From Oscarella lobularis (lineage: Eukaryota; Porifera; Homoscleromorpha; Homosclerophorida; Oscarellidae), in the NCBI RefSeq assembly GCF_947507565.1, contig NC_089175.1, positions 4,639,733 through 4,703,732 on the forward strand: DNA of 64,000 nt, written 5' to 3'. The notes under the pieces are model-generated. The model did not search any database. It worked only from the letters and a program-made list of their open reading frames with translations, and had not been told where the DNA came from. This document shows, in pieces, positions 11,046 to 21,592 of this stretch (positions are counted from its first letter, which is position 1; each line of letters starts with the position of its first letter). A program made the position numbers and the translations under genes.

Positions 11046-12009
11046 GGCACTGTTTTAGATACCGTGGTGGCGTTATACTGTGGATTGCATATATGTGAGA
11101 CAGTTAGTGTCGGTCACATGGCAGTAAAAATTGCTCTAGCCAGGCGCTCGATCTTTCCGTCGATGCCTGCGATCTGTTGAACATTCAGGGAAAGTAGGAC
11201 ATGACGACGGTACTGTACTCAGTAACGAAAGCAAGTGAGCTGCGGTCCGCATGGGGCGCCAGGATGACTTGATCAGCCGCGCTCACGTTGCCTCTCACAT
11301 CGCATTGAGTGGCATCTTAGGAAAAAAAAGAACGGCCAATGTGACTACGTCATAAAAAGGAGCACACTGTCTATAAGGGACCCCTTCGTCTGGAGAAGGG
11401 ACTTCAGACGTGTGAGCCGTTTGTGAGCTGCCCAATGACTCCCCAGCCGAACAACGACTATAAGGCAAGCACTAGAGAATGCAAGGTCTCCGCTACAATA
11501 GGGCTCGTTTGTGACAAAACGTAGCAGATGTACCCATAGGGTAGGATTAGAGTACATATAAACATTGTATCGTGAGTGTCTTTTACCTCAGAACCTTCTT
11601 CTTCTAGAAGTACGTCAAGTAGAATTCACTTCAGATGACATCCGATCGCAGTTATTGTAGAAAAGGGGCCCCAGTTCCCATATCAATACGAGAGCTTCAG
11701 AGACGTCATAGAAACGCGTGGATAGTGCCACAACACGTTTCCTCTCAAGGACGGTTCGAGGAAAAATGCCCCGCGCCGTTTTCTGGTCGTCCTGCCGAAC
11801 TTTCGTCGAGCTGTCGATAAGAGAACAACACAGACGTGTGTCGCTTTCTTCCGCTGAACGGAAACGCGAACAAAAGGCCTACGAATTCGCTAGTGTTATG
11901 GCAGAAGCCCGTACATACGGGTTTCGCGAAATATATAGACTCTACAGACTCTACTGCGAAGCAGTTAGTCTGATGGTCTGAAGCAGTTATCATTCTCGGC
12001 CTTTCAGCA
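11046..12009. other. Spacer without recognised gene
   Basis: Short frames on both strands (for example 11,345-11,557 minus and 11,718-11,981 plus) have no domain, signal peptide or paralog in the window. I see nothing supportable. Confidence 0.55.
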
Positions 12010-13484
12010 ATGTCCCGTTTTGCACATCTTGTCACTTTGCTTGTCATTTCTGTTGCTGCTTCTAAGAAACGCTATTTGAAAAGCGGCAATCAGAAAGGTC
12101 ATATAGCATATGGGTGCACAGCACGTATATATGACTTTTTCAAATTACTGCTTTTAGTTGTCGATTTTGTTGAAGTCGATATAACAGCCCCAAATCAAAC
12201 GGTTTGGGTGTCTCCTAATGCCACTGTAGTACTAAACTACAAATACGGAAAAACCGATCTGATTACTTTCTGCTACTGGAAAATAAATAACAAGAACATT
12301 CATTTGAGTAAACACTTGGCCCTACTCAAATGTGCTAATTCAACTACTACTCTAAGAATCGGTCCAATTATACTTCGCGAACTCAACAACTCAATATTCC
12401 AGTCAATAGTTCACCTACCTAAGCAGCCTTCAGGGCAACGAGTCGCGAAAAGCAGCTTGGCTATCCTCCTCGTTCAATGTATTGTACTGTAGACTGCGCA
12501 ATAATCAGTGTACTCGCTTTCAGTTTCTTTTTTCTATCTAGATCCCATCCGGGTTGCAGTTTCACAAACGTTCGACGTCGCTGCAGGCCTGGCTTACTTT
12601 AGAGCCTCCCTTCTCTCAGGCAGTCTGCCTGTCAAACTCACTCTGGCTCAAACCAGGAATTCCGGCATGACGACAATAATGAATTTAGCCAAACGCGGCG
12701 AGGGAACGAGTTGGCCTGTCTCAAAAGGAACAACTTCGTTCTCTCTAACAGGAAAAAATAATGTTTCTGACGAGGAAATCAAGTGGGAAATCGAAAACGG
12801 TATTGCGGCTACGTAATAGAGTTGCTAAGAATAAATCGTCCTTTCTGTTTCTAAATCAAAGATCAAGTCAATAGGACTTGGTTTGTTCGATTTTTCATCC
12901 CTACAAACGTCACGGTAACGCATCCGGCAGTCGCATGGCCAAGTTCGAGTTACATGCTGTACAACTGTGACGCTCCGAGTCGCCTAGAGTTTCACATTAA
13001 AACCAAGCGTGATTCAGAGCACAGCAATTTTGGCTTCCACGTGCAGGGAATCGATCCCCAAGTCGACTCTGTCGTCGTTCCAAATTGGACTCCAAAGCAG
13101 CCGGATGTTGAAGCTACAGCGACAAATGCACGACACGTACGCAGTACCAGCGAGACGCCGAAATACGTCGTGCCTACTTCATCTGCTCCAACTCGCGTGA
13201 TAATTTTCGGAGAAATGACGTCAAGCAAAGCACCTGTGGTACTTGCCACAGTCTTGGGCTGCTCCACGCTAATTTTTATTGCCACTACGGCTATAGCCTT
13301 GCGTTTGGCCTACAGGTCACATCATTTGCGGCAAACAAATGTCCAATTGGAACAAAATCATAGAGCACTGCGCTCAGAAGACAACGCGTTTCGCATGACT
13401 AAAAATCCAGTGTATGCAATGACGACAGAAAACTTGCAAGACACTCCTGTTGAATCCTTGCAAGACACTCCTGTTGAATCCTAG
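12010..13484 (+). CDS. Single-pass membrane protein with an unclassified ectodomain and NPVY tail
   Basis: Four exons, 12,010-12,097, 12,158-12,478, 12,542-12,799 and 12,862-13,484, join in phase 1 throughout and give 430 codons with no break. A signal peptide (FAHLVTLLVISVAAS) is followed by an ectodomain of about 300 residues with many N-glycosylation sites (NQT, NAT, NST, NVS, NRT, NVT). Its first exon has a Cys-Tyr-Trp core that could be a divergent Ig fold, but I do not recognise a family. One membrane helix (VLATVLGCSTLIFIATTAIAL) precedes a tail with NPVY, the form of an NPxY motif that binds PTB domains or endocytic adaptors, and ends in two copies of LQDTPVES. Phase 1 exons are typical of extracellular module proteins. 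It is probably a surface receptor; its partner is unknown. Confidence 0.7.
13434..13481 (+). repeat. 24-bp tandem duplication at the C-terminus
   Basis: TTGCAAGACACTCCTGTTGA plus ATCC stands twice in a row, 13,434-13,457 and 13,458-13,481, directly before the stop. It doubles the terminal peptide LQDTPVES in frame. The copies are identical, so the duplication is young. Confidence 0.95.
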
Positions 13485-13868
13485 GCAGTCTCTTATGCAT
13501 GTGAGAAATAGCGTTTAGACCACAAACTTGAAGGACGCTCTTACAGTCTGTAGTTAGAGTAATGATGATCAATAAAGAGCACATAGCGTTTATTTCTACT
13601 CAAACCACTGCTTGTAAGTCGCGCTTCCTCGACGACAAACCAGTACCACAATTACCAGTGAATTAGGCTAAATGAGTACCATAGATATCCACTTATATCA
13701 CCACGGTGCCAGAGACAGGTCGTAAAAGGACAATTTATCCTGCTCTCTTTTTGCTTATCACATGATTCAGAATTTACTTCATTGCGTGATGCATACAACA
13801 TTACAAACAGCGTTCGACAACGCAGGTTCCAACACATAACTCACACCAGAATAAGCATTTGCAAACTA
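13485..13868. other. Spacer between convergent genes
   Basis: This holds the two 3' flanks of the convergent genes at 12,010-13,484 and 13,869-14,863. AATAAA at 13,569-13,574 is a plausible polyadenylation signal for the plus-strand gene. Nothing else is seen. Confidence 0.55.
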
Positions 13869-14863
13869 TTAGCCTATTAATATGTTTAATAAGCAGCTAC
13901 AGAGCAAGAATAGAAGAAAAACATAAGAGCCTGCGCCAATAACCGCCAAAGGAATAAGAAAAACCTCCCAGCCAATCACTTTTGCTGGAAATGACGGCGA
14001 AGTGGCCGGAGGAGACGACGGCGATTTTGACGGCAAATTCATCGTAGGAGATGAAAAAATAACTGGAGAAGACGATGACGGCGAAATGGTCATAGAACTC
14101 ATAGAAGACGAAATGGGCGGAAAAGATGACGGCAGAATGGCTGTAGGACTCACAAGAGATAACAGCGAAATGACCCAAGGAGAATAGGCTAAAAAGAGTA
14201 AAACCAAGTACAAGGCAATATCGTACGTCATCCCAGTACCAGGGATACTAGACATACTAACCAGTTTTGAAACAGTTCTCACCACCTTGATGAAAACTTT
14301 TAGTTAGTTAATATCAATAGTCATTGCAGCAAGCTAACCTTTGCAGTAAACGATCAGGAAACTCGTTTCAATTTCAGACGATTCAACAAAATTTACCGTT
14401 GCAAGTTTAAGTGCGTCGCCATTTTGCAGCTGTTCTACAGGCACATCACATGTCATGAAGCATGCGTCTGTCTTGCTTGTCTTGATGCACTCTCTGAACC
14501 ATCTATTGTGACCGTCTTTAAAGACGTTGACAGTGCCTAAATCTCTGCAATCCAATAAATAGGATGCATTGAGATGAAGGACACTCCCACATTCGATGAC
14601 GACACTGCGGTTTGCAGCGTTTGGGCCTATACAGAGACCATAGACACGCAAAACAGGAACAGATTCCTCGCCATACCAAAATCTAACATAATTGGGCGGC
14701 CATCAGTACACAGATGACGATCGTTTGGCGTGGTCGGACTCGGCGTGACGTGGGTCGTGGGAGCGCTCAGACTGAGAGCCCTTTGAGCGTGGTATCCAAA
14801 GAGTAGGAGTACTCCGTATAAAAAACAAACGATAAGTTTTCGTTTCACTATCAGTTCCCACAT
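13869..14863 (-). CDS. Putative membrane protein with Ser/Pro-rich stalk
   Basis: ATG at 14,863 starts a signal-like segment (KLIVCFLYGVLLLFGYHAQ). A Cys-rich extracellular region follows (14,334-14,650) with GLCIGPNA, VVIECGSVLHLN and two N-glycosylation sites. The exon ends at 14,334 in YCK plus a GTTAGC donor and joins in phase 1 to an exon starting at about 14,178. That exon encodes a stalk made almost wholly of Ser, Pro and Thr, then a hydrophobic C-terminus (WEVFLIPLAVIGAGSYVFLL) and stop. The frame changes near 14,680 next to TTTT; an added T would restore it, so I treat this as a possible base-count error. It could be a type I membrane or GPI-type surface protein. I do not recognise a family. 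Confidence 0.5.
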
Positions 14864-15975
14864 TGAGATTTTCGATGCGTTCGATCGACTTCTTCTGAAA
14901 GAACGTATGCGCATGTGCGCTGGCTGAATGCCAGACATGATGCAATGAAGGAAACGCTTGATACGAGCTAAAATGCAGTCACTTCAAGATGGAGAAAACC
15001 AATTGAGCACATCCCCACTCCGTGTTTTTATAGTGCTTCTATCAACAGTGCTCTATATCCATGGGAAGACTTGCGTAGTTTCCTCAGCGGAAATGATCAA
15101 ATGTTAGGGAGAGTGATTCCAAAAGCCAACGCTAAAAGTCGTTTGCGGGGGTGGAGCTGTCGAGTATTTTTTCCACGTGACATTCCACGGTTTACGCTCA
15201 TAATAAAGTCCCAAAAAAAGACTGATCAATGCCACTTTTCGTTTGATGCGAAATTGTGACGGTTTTCACTCCAGCGTCAAGCGTGGGAGAGCGATGAACG
15301 AAACTACCAAAATGGGGCCCCTGTCACGATATTATCAGAAAGCGGCTGCGACACCGAAATGCAAAGTTTGCATGCCCCAGTGGCGCTAAATGAGATGCCC
15401 GCCATACGGAAATCGTCTAAGCTCTCTTCTCCCACTCCATATGCAAATTCTGAGTCCGTTTCCCACCAGTTCTTAGGTTTCTGAAAACGACATTCCACAG
15501 TAGCCAGGCTAAGGCGAAAAGCCTGCTCAAACGAAAGTAATTCGATAAAGGGGCGTACGAGGTATCGAACTGAGATCCCGTAGGCTAACGGAAAGCCGAG
15601 CAGCAATGGTCACTGTACAGCTCATGAACGATCCCTAACGTCAAAATCGCACGCCTTTTCCCTAAATTCAAAGCAGGACCGGCAGAGCCATTGCACTTTC
15701 ACAAGAATGATACTAGTATCGACAATCGACAGCGACTGCGCATAACAGAAAGAAGTCTGAGACCCCGTCAGACAACTGATATGGGATTTTGCAATAGTCT
15801 ACTGTGGATCGCTATCAATGCTTACCCCACCGAGACCTCCACAGTACCCTGATCTCGATTGGCATGTGGCACTTTCCATTACTATACCGGGTAGGTCACT
15901 GGTTGTCCATTGCTTCTACATATATTGCATGTGGTATTAATTAATTAAGGCAATTCAAGATAACATCTTCTTTAG
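14864..15975. other. Spacer upstream of the 13,869-14,863 gene and downstream of HINFP
   Basis: The part next to 14,864 should hold the promoter of the minus-strand gene. A minus frame at 15,304-15,606 has no family features. No RNA gene that I can support. Confidence 0.5.
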
Positions 15976-17628
15976 TTAGTTGATAGTTGATACTGCATCC
16001 AATAGCTCACAGCAAGCTGTCTCTGACAGCATTTCCAGATTGGTCAGCTGCTGCTGTTCATTTGGAGACAGGTCGACCCCTGCTGCGGCGGCGGCGGCCG
16101 CCACCAGCGGTGTACCGGACGCCAAGTGGAGTGACTCAAAACGTACAGTCTGAAGTCGATGAAATCCATCCGCATTTTCAACGTATCGAAAGCGCGTATG
16201 TCCCGGTGGAAGTTTGAAATCGTGCACGTTGACGAGATGCGTGCTCAGTGTCCCACCGTGGCAGAAGATGCGTTCGCACATGTGACACTGATAGAGAGGT
16301 ACGTTCTCAGGACCCGTCTATAGAGCAAAAAGCACTTGAATCAAGGCTAAGCGCTAGAATGACGTACTTGGTGCTGGAGGCGAAAGTGGGCGCGAAACGT
16401 GGGCGCACAGCGGAACGTTTGAGAGCACTGGGGACACTTGTACGGATCCAGAAGACTGTGCGTGTCCTTGTGACGTTTCAGGTCACTTGCAGTCTTAGAG
16501 CTGGGAAGGGAGAAGAAAATCAATAATTCTTCAGTCGGTCAGTGTATTGGGTAAAGAGAGGCATCTTACCTGAAATTGCATATGTCGCAAGAGTAGGGAC
16601 GTTTCTCCGAGTGCCGATGAGCGACGTGACGCCGAAGCGCGGACGTCGTCGGACACGTCATGGGACAGAGATGACACTTGTAGCGACTCACTAACAATCC
16701 AGACATAAGAGAAAAATCTGCACAAATCCAGGAGGCTCACTACCGTGTTGATTCATGTGATCGCGAAGAAGTCTTTCCGACGGAAGACGTTTGAGACAGT
16801 GAGAACATTGATAGCAGGCTTCTATAACAAAGCCATCATCAATAGAGAAAAATCAACAGAGAGATGCACGAGTCTCGCCATCTATAGACGCTTGACGAAT
16901 GTAGTGATCTCTCAGTTTCGTCTTGCACGAAAAGAGAGCGCCACACGTCGGACAGGCGACCGCTTTCTTATGCGTGTGAACCGTACAATGACCCTTCAGC
17001 TTGTGCTTGTCCTTAGCAACAGAATTGCAATCTAAAAAAAAAGAATCAATTAAAATTAAATTATTTTAATTATTTATTTATTTCAGAATCAATTAATCAA
17101 TTAACGAAATACAATTTTCATTTTATTTATTTATTTATTTATTTATTTACCTTTCCAGAGACATTTGAGTATGGATTTTCCATCTTCCGTTTGATCGCGT
17201 GGCGCCTTCAATCCGTGCTCCTCCACGTGACTATAAAACGAGTTGGGACAGTAGAACTGTTCGCCGCAGTCCCTCCAATCACAGACGAGAACTTCGCCGA
17301 TCGGCGGAACGAGATTTCGCGTTTCGTCGCCGTAACTGCAAACGGTGAGATTCTCTTTCGCCTGAACGCGACGTCCTTCTTCCTTGATGTAGGCGTGATA
17401 CGGATGGAAGGAGACGTGGAGAAGGAGCTGGAGTGGCGAGTCGGTTTCGTACGGGCAGTCTTTCCACAGGCATCCCATCGTCTCTCCCGGATAGGCGTGG
17501 AGGGATTCGTCGCTTGGCGGCGGCCAATTCGAGTAGAGGTGACGCGAGTGCTCGCGAACGTGCGCGCAGAGAGCGTCGCGCGTGTCGCACTTCGTCGTGC
17601 AGTCGTCCCACTCGCAGGCGAGTGACAT
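15976..17628 (-). CDS. HINFP: Histone H4 transcription factor HINFP, copy 1 (whole)
   Basis: A C2H2 zinc-finger DNA-binding protein which in vertebrates activates histone H4 genes at the G1/S transition. Exons are 17,628-17,151, 17,031-16,870, 16,821-16,744, 16,690-16,570, 16,500-16,368 and 16,317-15,976; they sum to 438 codons without a break. The first exon has two atypical fingers (CEWDDC and CLWKDC). Next come [52 protein letters not shown] and [15 protein letters not shown] fingers, then the family's C-terminal block [20 protein letters not shown]. Both the finger order and that last block match human HINFP as I remember it, so the orthology call is strong. It is divergently paired with acylphosphatase 70 bp away. 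Two further copies lie at 22,920-24,500 and 28,340-28,917, both decayed, so this is the only functional-looking copy in the window. Confidence 0.92.
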
Positions 17629-17698
17629 CTTTTTGCGCCCTTCCAGCTGTCAGTCCGGGAACGCTTGGCGCGCACGCGTGTTTAGGCCGACGACGAAA
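17629..17698. promoter_or_regulatory. 70-bp bidirectional promoter between HINFP and acylphosphatase
   Basis: Only 70 bp separate the two divergent start codons, so the core promoter and both 5' leaders must share this space or overlap the genes. It is GC-rich (GGCGCGCACGCGTG) and has no TATA box. The same spacer is kept in copy 2 (24,501-24,570, nearly identical) and copy 3 (28,918-28,984, small indels). Confidence 0.7.
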
Positions 17699-18206
17699 AT
17701 GGCCGAGAAAGCGCTCGTAAGAGCGCTCAATTTTGAAGTATTCGGAAAGGTTCAAGGTAAATCTTGAAAAGCTATTTGTCTAAAGTAAGGTTTTCGCCCT
17801 AGGCGTGTTCTTTCGTAAGGTAGGATCGACCGTTCGTCTTTTCCGTCACGTAACGCCTCTATTTTCTCATTTAGAACACGCAAGAAACGGCTAGGAAACT
17901 TGGCTTAGTGGGCTGGGTGCGGAATACGGAGAAGGGAACCGTTGTTGGAGTGATACAGGGACCAAATGAAAAACTCCAGAAAATGTAATCTTTTTTCGTC
18001 ACATATATCAAATTCTACAGATAGTCTTTTAATTAAGGAAATCTTGGCTAAAGGAAGTCGGAAGCCCGCGTTCGAAAATCGAAAGATGCGAATTTAGCGA
18101 AAGTGACGTCACTACGGATAGAGACGACTTTAGCATTATAGGAAGGGGCGGAAATTTGAAAGTTTACGAAAAGGGACGCGGCACTCTTAAGACTAAATGC
18201 AAATAA
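17699..18206 (+). CDS. ACYP: Acylphosphatase, copy 1 (whole)
   Basis: A small cytosolic enzyme that hydrolyses carboxyl-phosphate bonds, for example in acetyl phosphate or 1,3-bisphosphoglycerate. Exons are 17,699-17,756, 17,803-17,819, 17,875-17,984 and 18,038-18,206. The second is a 17-bp micro-exon coding GVFFRK. Across the first three exons stands the active-site signature FGKVQGVFFRKNTQ, whose Arg binds phosphate, and GLVGWVRNT, whose Asn positions the catalytic water. Then come [10 protein letters not shown] and GSPRSKIE, all close to animal ACYP1/ACYP2. The C-terminus runs about 25 residues beyond the usual end (DFSIIG) with a basic tail ([11 protein letters not shown]). Divergent partner of HINFP. 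Confidence 0.93.
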
Positions 18207-18645
18207 CCTAATTAATTATTTATGATATATCGATATACGATTTTACCTATTAGCAGCATTGCTAAATAAATATTGTCTGGTGAAACGTGCTCAGGCTATT
18301 ATAACGAAAATGTCACTTCTGATCCCACTGTCCATGAGATACATGAGGTGCTGCAGAAAAAAGTGAGCACCCAACATCACATTTCTTATAAGTCATATGA
18401 TGAGAAACTCTCTTTTTTTCGGCACGGAGGCGCTTCAGTACCATCTGGTGCCGCTCGCTCAAATTTTATGCAAATCTAACAATCTAATTAGCTGAACGAG
18501 ATGCCTAAATACTTCTAAAATAGCTGGCTTAGATTTCTAGAAATCGAATCCTCGCAACTATCTATTCTCGACTTGCCAAGACGCCGAAACGATCCTCGCG
18601 TCCAATCGATTCAGACCGAACCAACTAATTTGATTACCAATAACA
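18207..18645. other. Duplicated 3' flank ending in a YHYH-gene promoter remnant
   Basis: This matches 29,488-29,925 downstream of acylphosphatase copy 3, including ATTGTCTGGTGAAAC and ACGCCGAAACGATCCTCGCG. At 29,925 the sequence leads into the YHYH1 gene, but here it stops after AACCAACTAATTTGATTACC and passes into the 3' end of the phosphorylase-like gene. So a YHYH promoter stub without its gene remains at about 18,595-18,645. Confidence 0.75.
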
Positions 18646-19739
18646 CCAGGTGTACCTGCAATTGTTCAATATAACGTTACAAGTAATAAGACCCTAGCGT
18701 AAGAATTCCTTCTTACCGCAAGAATTGGATACTGCTGGTTGAGTTGGGCCAGTTTCAGCACTTCCTTTCTGAACTTGCGGTTCTCCTTGCTGCTCGAGTC
18801 TTCTGTTAACAAAAATTAATGTGCATCAAGCCCATAATATGATACACTAATACCTTTATCAGTGTCAGCAGCTGTTCCAAAGAGTGAATTCTTGCCAAGT
18901 TCACTCAGATAGCAGATAAACGCCGTCGCTGAACCACAGCAATACTTCTGGTAGGACTTGTCGGGAACCTTCGTATCTTTTGATGCGTAATCTGACACGC
19001 CCTTGACGAAAATCTTCTTACTCCCCCCGAGATACCTTTCACAGCCGGAATAGAACCCATATCCCTCCATATCGTAACCGGTTAGCTTTCGTCCTATTCT
19101 CTCCGCCATAGCATCCCAATCGGCGTCCTCTTGCAAGCTGTCACCGGTGAGAAAGATATTGGTGTTGACGGCTTGGGCTTGGTTCTCTCTCAATGGAATG
19201 GGGGGATTGATTTTTATATAATCCTCTGGTATATATTTTATCCACGGAGCATCGCTTCCTTTGACAAGACTTCGCAACGTCTCGTCAATGAGCAGGGGAG
19301 ACGTTTCCGGGACGGCCTTCTTGCCGCCTTCGTACTCCTTCCCGGAGTCTAACGTGATTTGACACGGAACTACAATTGTAAGAGATCGCCGAGTTGCACG
19401 AAATTCGGATTTCCCGCGCAAACGCCAACCATGGCGACGACGGACGGCTTGAGCGGCGTGCTTGCGAGTCGTTCCATGAAGCTCGCCGCTTCGTCGCGTC
19501 TCATGGCGTCGGCGGGACGAGGGCCATTTCGAGCGGACGTCCGTCGGCGTAGAAGTCTTTCCACGTCGTCGAGAAGATCATGGTGGCGAGCTCTTTTGTA
19601 CCCGTCCGGAGGCATTCGAACGGGCCGGGCCCGAGAGCGAGCCCGTCACTTTTCGCAGGACTTCTTGGGCGCTTTCGAGCTCCGTTTTCGTCGTCGTGAC
19701 GATGCAGAGATCGACTTTGTTGCTGAATAATGATGGCAT
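18646..19739 (-). pseudogene. Nucleoside phosphorylase / MTA-SAH nucleosidase superfamily protein, frame-broken
   Basis: ATG at 19,739 opens VDLCIVTTTKTELESA, the first strand of this fold. Further segments are WKDFYADGRPLEMALVPP, SVVAMVGVCAGN with QLGDL (the family's glycine-rich core) and GYDMEGYGF (the region carrying the nucleoside-binding Glu). Then comes KIFVKGVSDYASKD (the family's Asp region). The 18,846-19,370 part is one clean frame and splices (donor GGTATTAG) to a Lys-rich exon at about 18,718-18,804. The 5' half changes frame near 19,640, near 19,510 and near 19,375, with no intron to explain it. The 3' end stops at the YHYH promoter stub, so the C-terminus is probably lost. In many animals such domains occur alone or in NLR-like immune proteins; its role here is unknown. 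Confidence 0.65.
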
Positions 19740-19977
19740 TCTTTTGAGAGCGCCATAGATTGCGAAGAGACGAGGACGAAGAACACCAGAACTTGCAGCG
19801 AACACTCTATGCTTATTGCGCGTGCGTGAGAAATTCCTATACAGACAATTTTCCCAGAGACTAATTAATTAAGATACTCTCTGGTGAGAGTCTCTGGTTT
19901 TCCTGTGAATTTTAATTAATTAAATACAAAAGTTGCAGTAAACATCAACAGCAACGCGGGGTCAAACAATAAACAGC

Positions 19978-21592
19978 TCAGTGCTCAAAAATATCACATA
20001 CTGTAGAATTCAAACCTTCTTTTCTCAACGCATCACACAGTGCTCTAACAGTGGCAAATGAATCGTTCTTTTCAATCCACGTTTTTAGCATATGATAAGC
20101 CTTCCTTCTAACCTCGGAATAAGTAATGTCTAGCTCCCTAATAGAAGAGTCATCAATATTCAACCTTTTAGCAACAATACTCCAATTTCCGACGATACGC
20201 TTTGAGAGCTCGGTCAGTTCATCATCTGTAGGCTGTCTAAGTAAAGGTACGTCGAGCCTGGCCAATTGAGACGGCTGATTAACGTCTATTGCCAAATCGA
20301 GATCATTTCTTTTAGAAGTAGAGATTGGATCATTTTCTGTAAAAAACAAAAAGCGCATGATACCTTTTACAATTAGTTTTAACAACCCGAGAATGCTGAA
20401 TCCTTGCTGCATCCATCTTGTTTCCCTTATATCAGTGTAGATGCATTCAGCAGTAATTATCAGTAAGTCTTTGCGACTGGTTTCTGAACGTTTATCTTCA
20501 AAACGTCGATCGTAAGTAAGAGTACACATGGACTCGCTCCCAATGAAGCTCATCAAATCATCTTTTGAGAATGTGATGGGCCTTTCGTTCAATTCGTTGT
20601 ACTGACTCGTAGTACGTTCGTTCTCTTTGGAAAAGGATATTTCAAGACTTGATTTACTGCTCGAAGTAGGATTCCAAAGAAAACTCCAACTACTTTTAAA
20701 AGTGTAGCCTTCGCGGAGTTGTTCAGAAATGATCTTCTCTCGCAATATCTCACAGCCGCAGCAAAGTGCTGCTCTGATAGAAAACCGCGTAGCATTCGTC
20801 TGCTTGTGGTACAATGACAGGTAACTTTTTGACAACTTGCAAGTACCTAACGTTAGTATTTGACAAAACCTCATGGCACTTATAGAAATTCCCTCATCTG
20901 TTAGTTTGACGACTATTCCTTTGAAAATCAATTTCCTCTGAGATGAATGAAGAACACCCATCAATGTAAATGATTCTTCTAAGCCTGAGTTGTAAAAAAG
21001 GCGAAGGCTAAAGTTGCAGCATTTGTGTCTAAGGTGTTTTAGAGGTTGGAAGATGGTGAGTTTTTCTCTAAAGAAGGTTTGATGAGGCAAAACTTCAATA
21101 CCTTCTAAAAACGTAATTCTGTCTCCTGACAGAACAAATTCATTTGAGGAGACAAGAGAAGATATTTCAATTTCTTTTGTTGCAGATAAAGCTCCACGTG
21201 GAATATAAAGTGCTATATTTGATTTGGGCAATTGTAGATTGCCGCCTTTGTCATCAAACGTTTCTTTGGCTGTTTCCTTCTTCTCTAAAATTGATTTGGG
21301 TACCAGTAGATTGTCGCCTTTGTCACCAAACGTTTCTTTGGCTGTAATTTCTAGTTCAACCCTTTCAGAAATTTTGATCAGCTCTTCGCGGAGATCCACT
21401 TTCACGATCACTATAATAAAAAAAGTAGTAGTAGTAATAAGCAGAGCAGCATTTCTTACCCTCTACTGACTTGTCAATATCGTCAGCAATGTCAGAACTA
21501 GTAGAAGCCACAGCTCTGTGAAAGCCTCGCTCTGATAATTGCTTTGCTTTGTCACTATTGTCTTCATGACTTGAATGCAGATAAGGTTCCAT
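19978..21592 (-). CDS. ZU5-Death domain protein 1
   Basis: Two exons, 21,592-21,460 and 21,410-19,978, join in phase 1 (GTG Val at the joint) and give about 520 residues. The N-terminus is short and polar. A ZU5 domain follows (LYIPRGALSATKEIEIS to PLKHLRHKCCNFSLRLFYNS), then a middle region of about 200 residues that may be UPA-like but is too divergent to name. The C-terminal Death domain spans about the last 90 residues (ELSKRIVGNWSIVAKRLNID, YHMLKTWIEK, ALCDALRKEGL). ZU5 plus Death is the cytosolic build of UNC5, ankyrin and PIDD-type proteins. No signal peptide or convincing membrane helix is seen, so this is probably a cytosolic adaptor or regulator. Close relative at 25,875-27,465. Confidence 0.85.
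21240..21345 (-). repeat. 72-bp in-frame tandem duplication at the ZU5 start
   Basis: The coding sequence repeats the peptide pattern TAKETFxDKGxNLxxPKS twice, 24 codons apart. The paralog at 25,875-27,465 has one such unit (KSFDYKGGVLQLPES), so the duplication is specific to copy 1. Confidence 0.85.

Noticed and set aside
11345-11557. Minus-strand frame as a small gene
   Set aside because: No start context, domain or homolog in the window; the region gives no support.
15540-15612. Possible tRNA or tRNA-derived repeat on the minus strand (CAGTTCGATACC resembles a B box)
   Set aside because: No acceptor stem, anticodon arm or A box could be paired, and there is no second copy in the window.
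17191-17675. Several long frames on both strands over HINFP exon 1 (also 24,063-24,547)
   Set aside because: Only the minus frame with CEWDDC and CLWKDC fingers matches a family. The others are Arg/Ser-rich shadows in GC-rich coding DNA.
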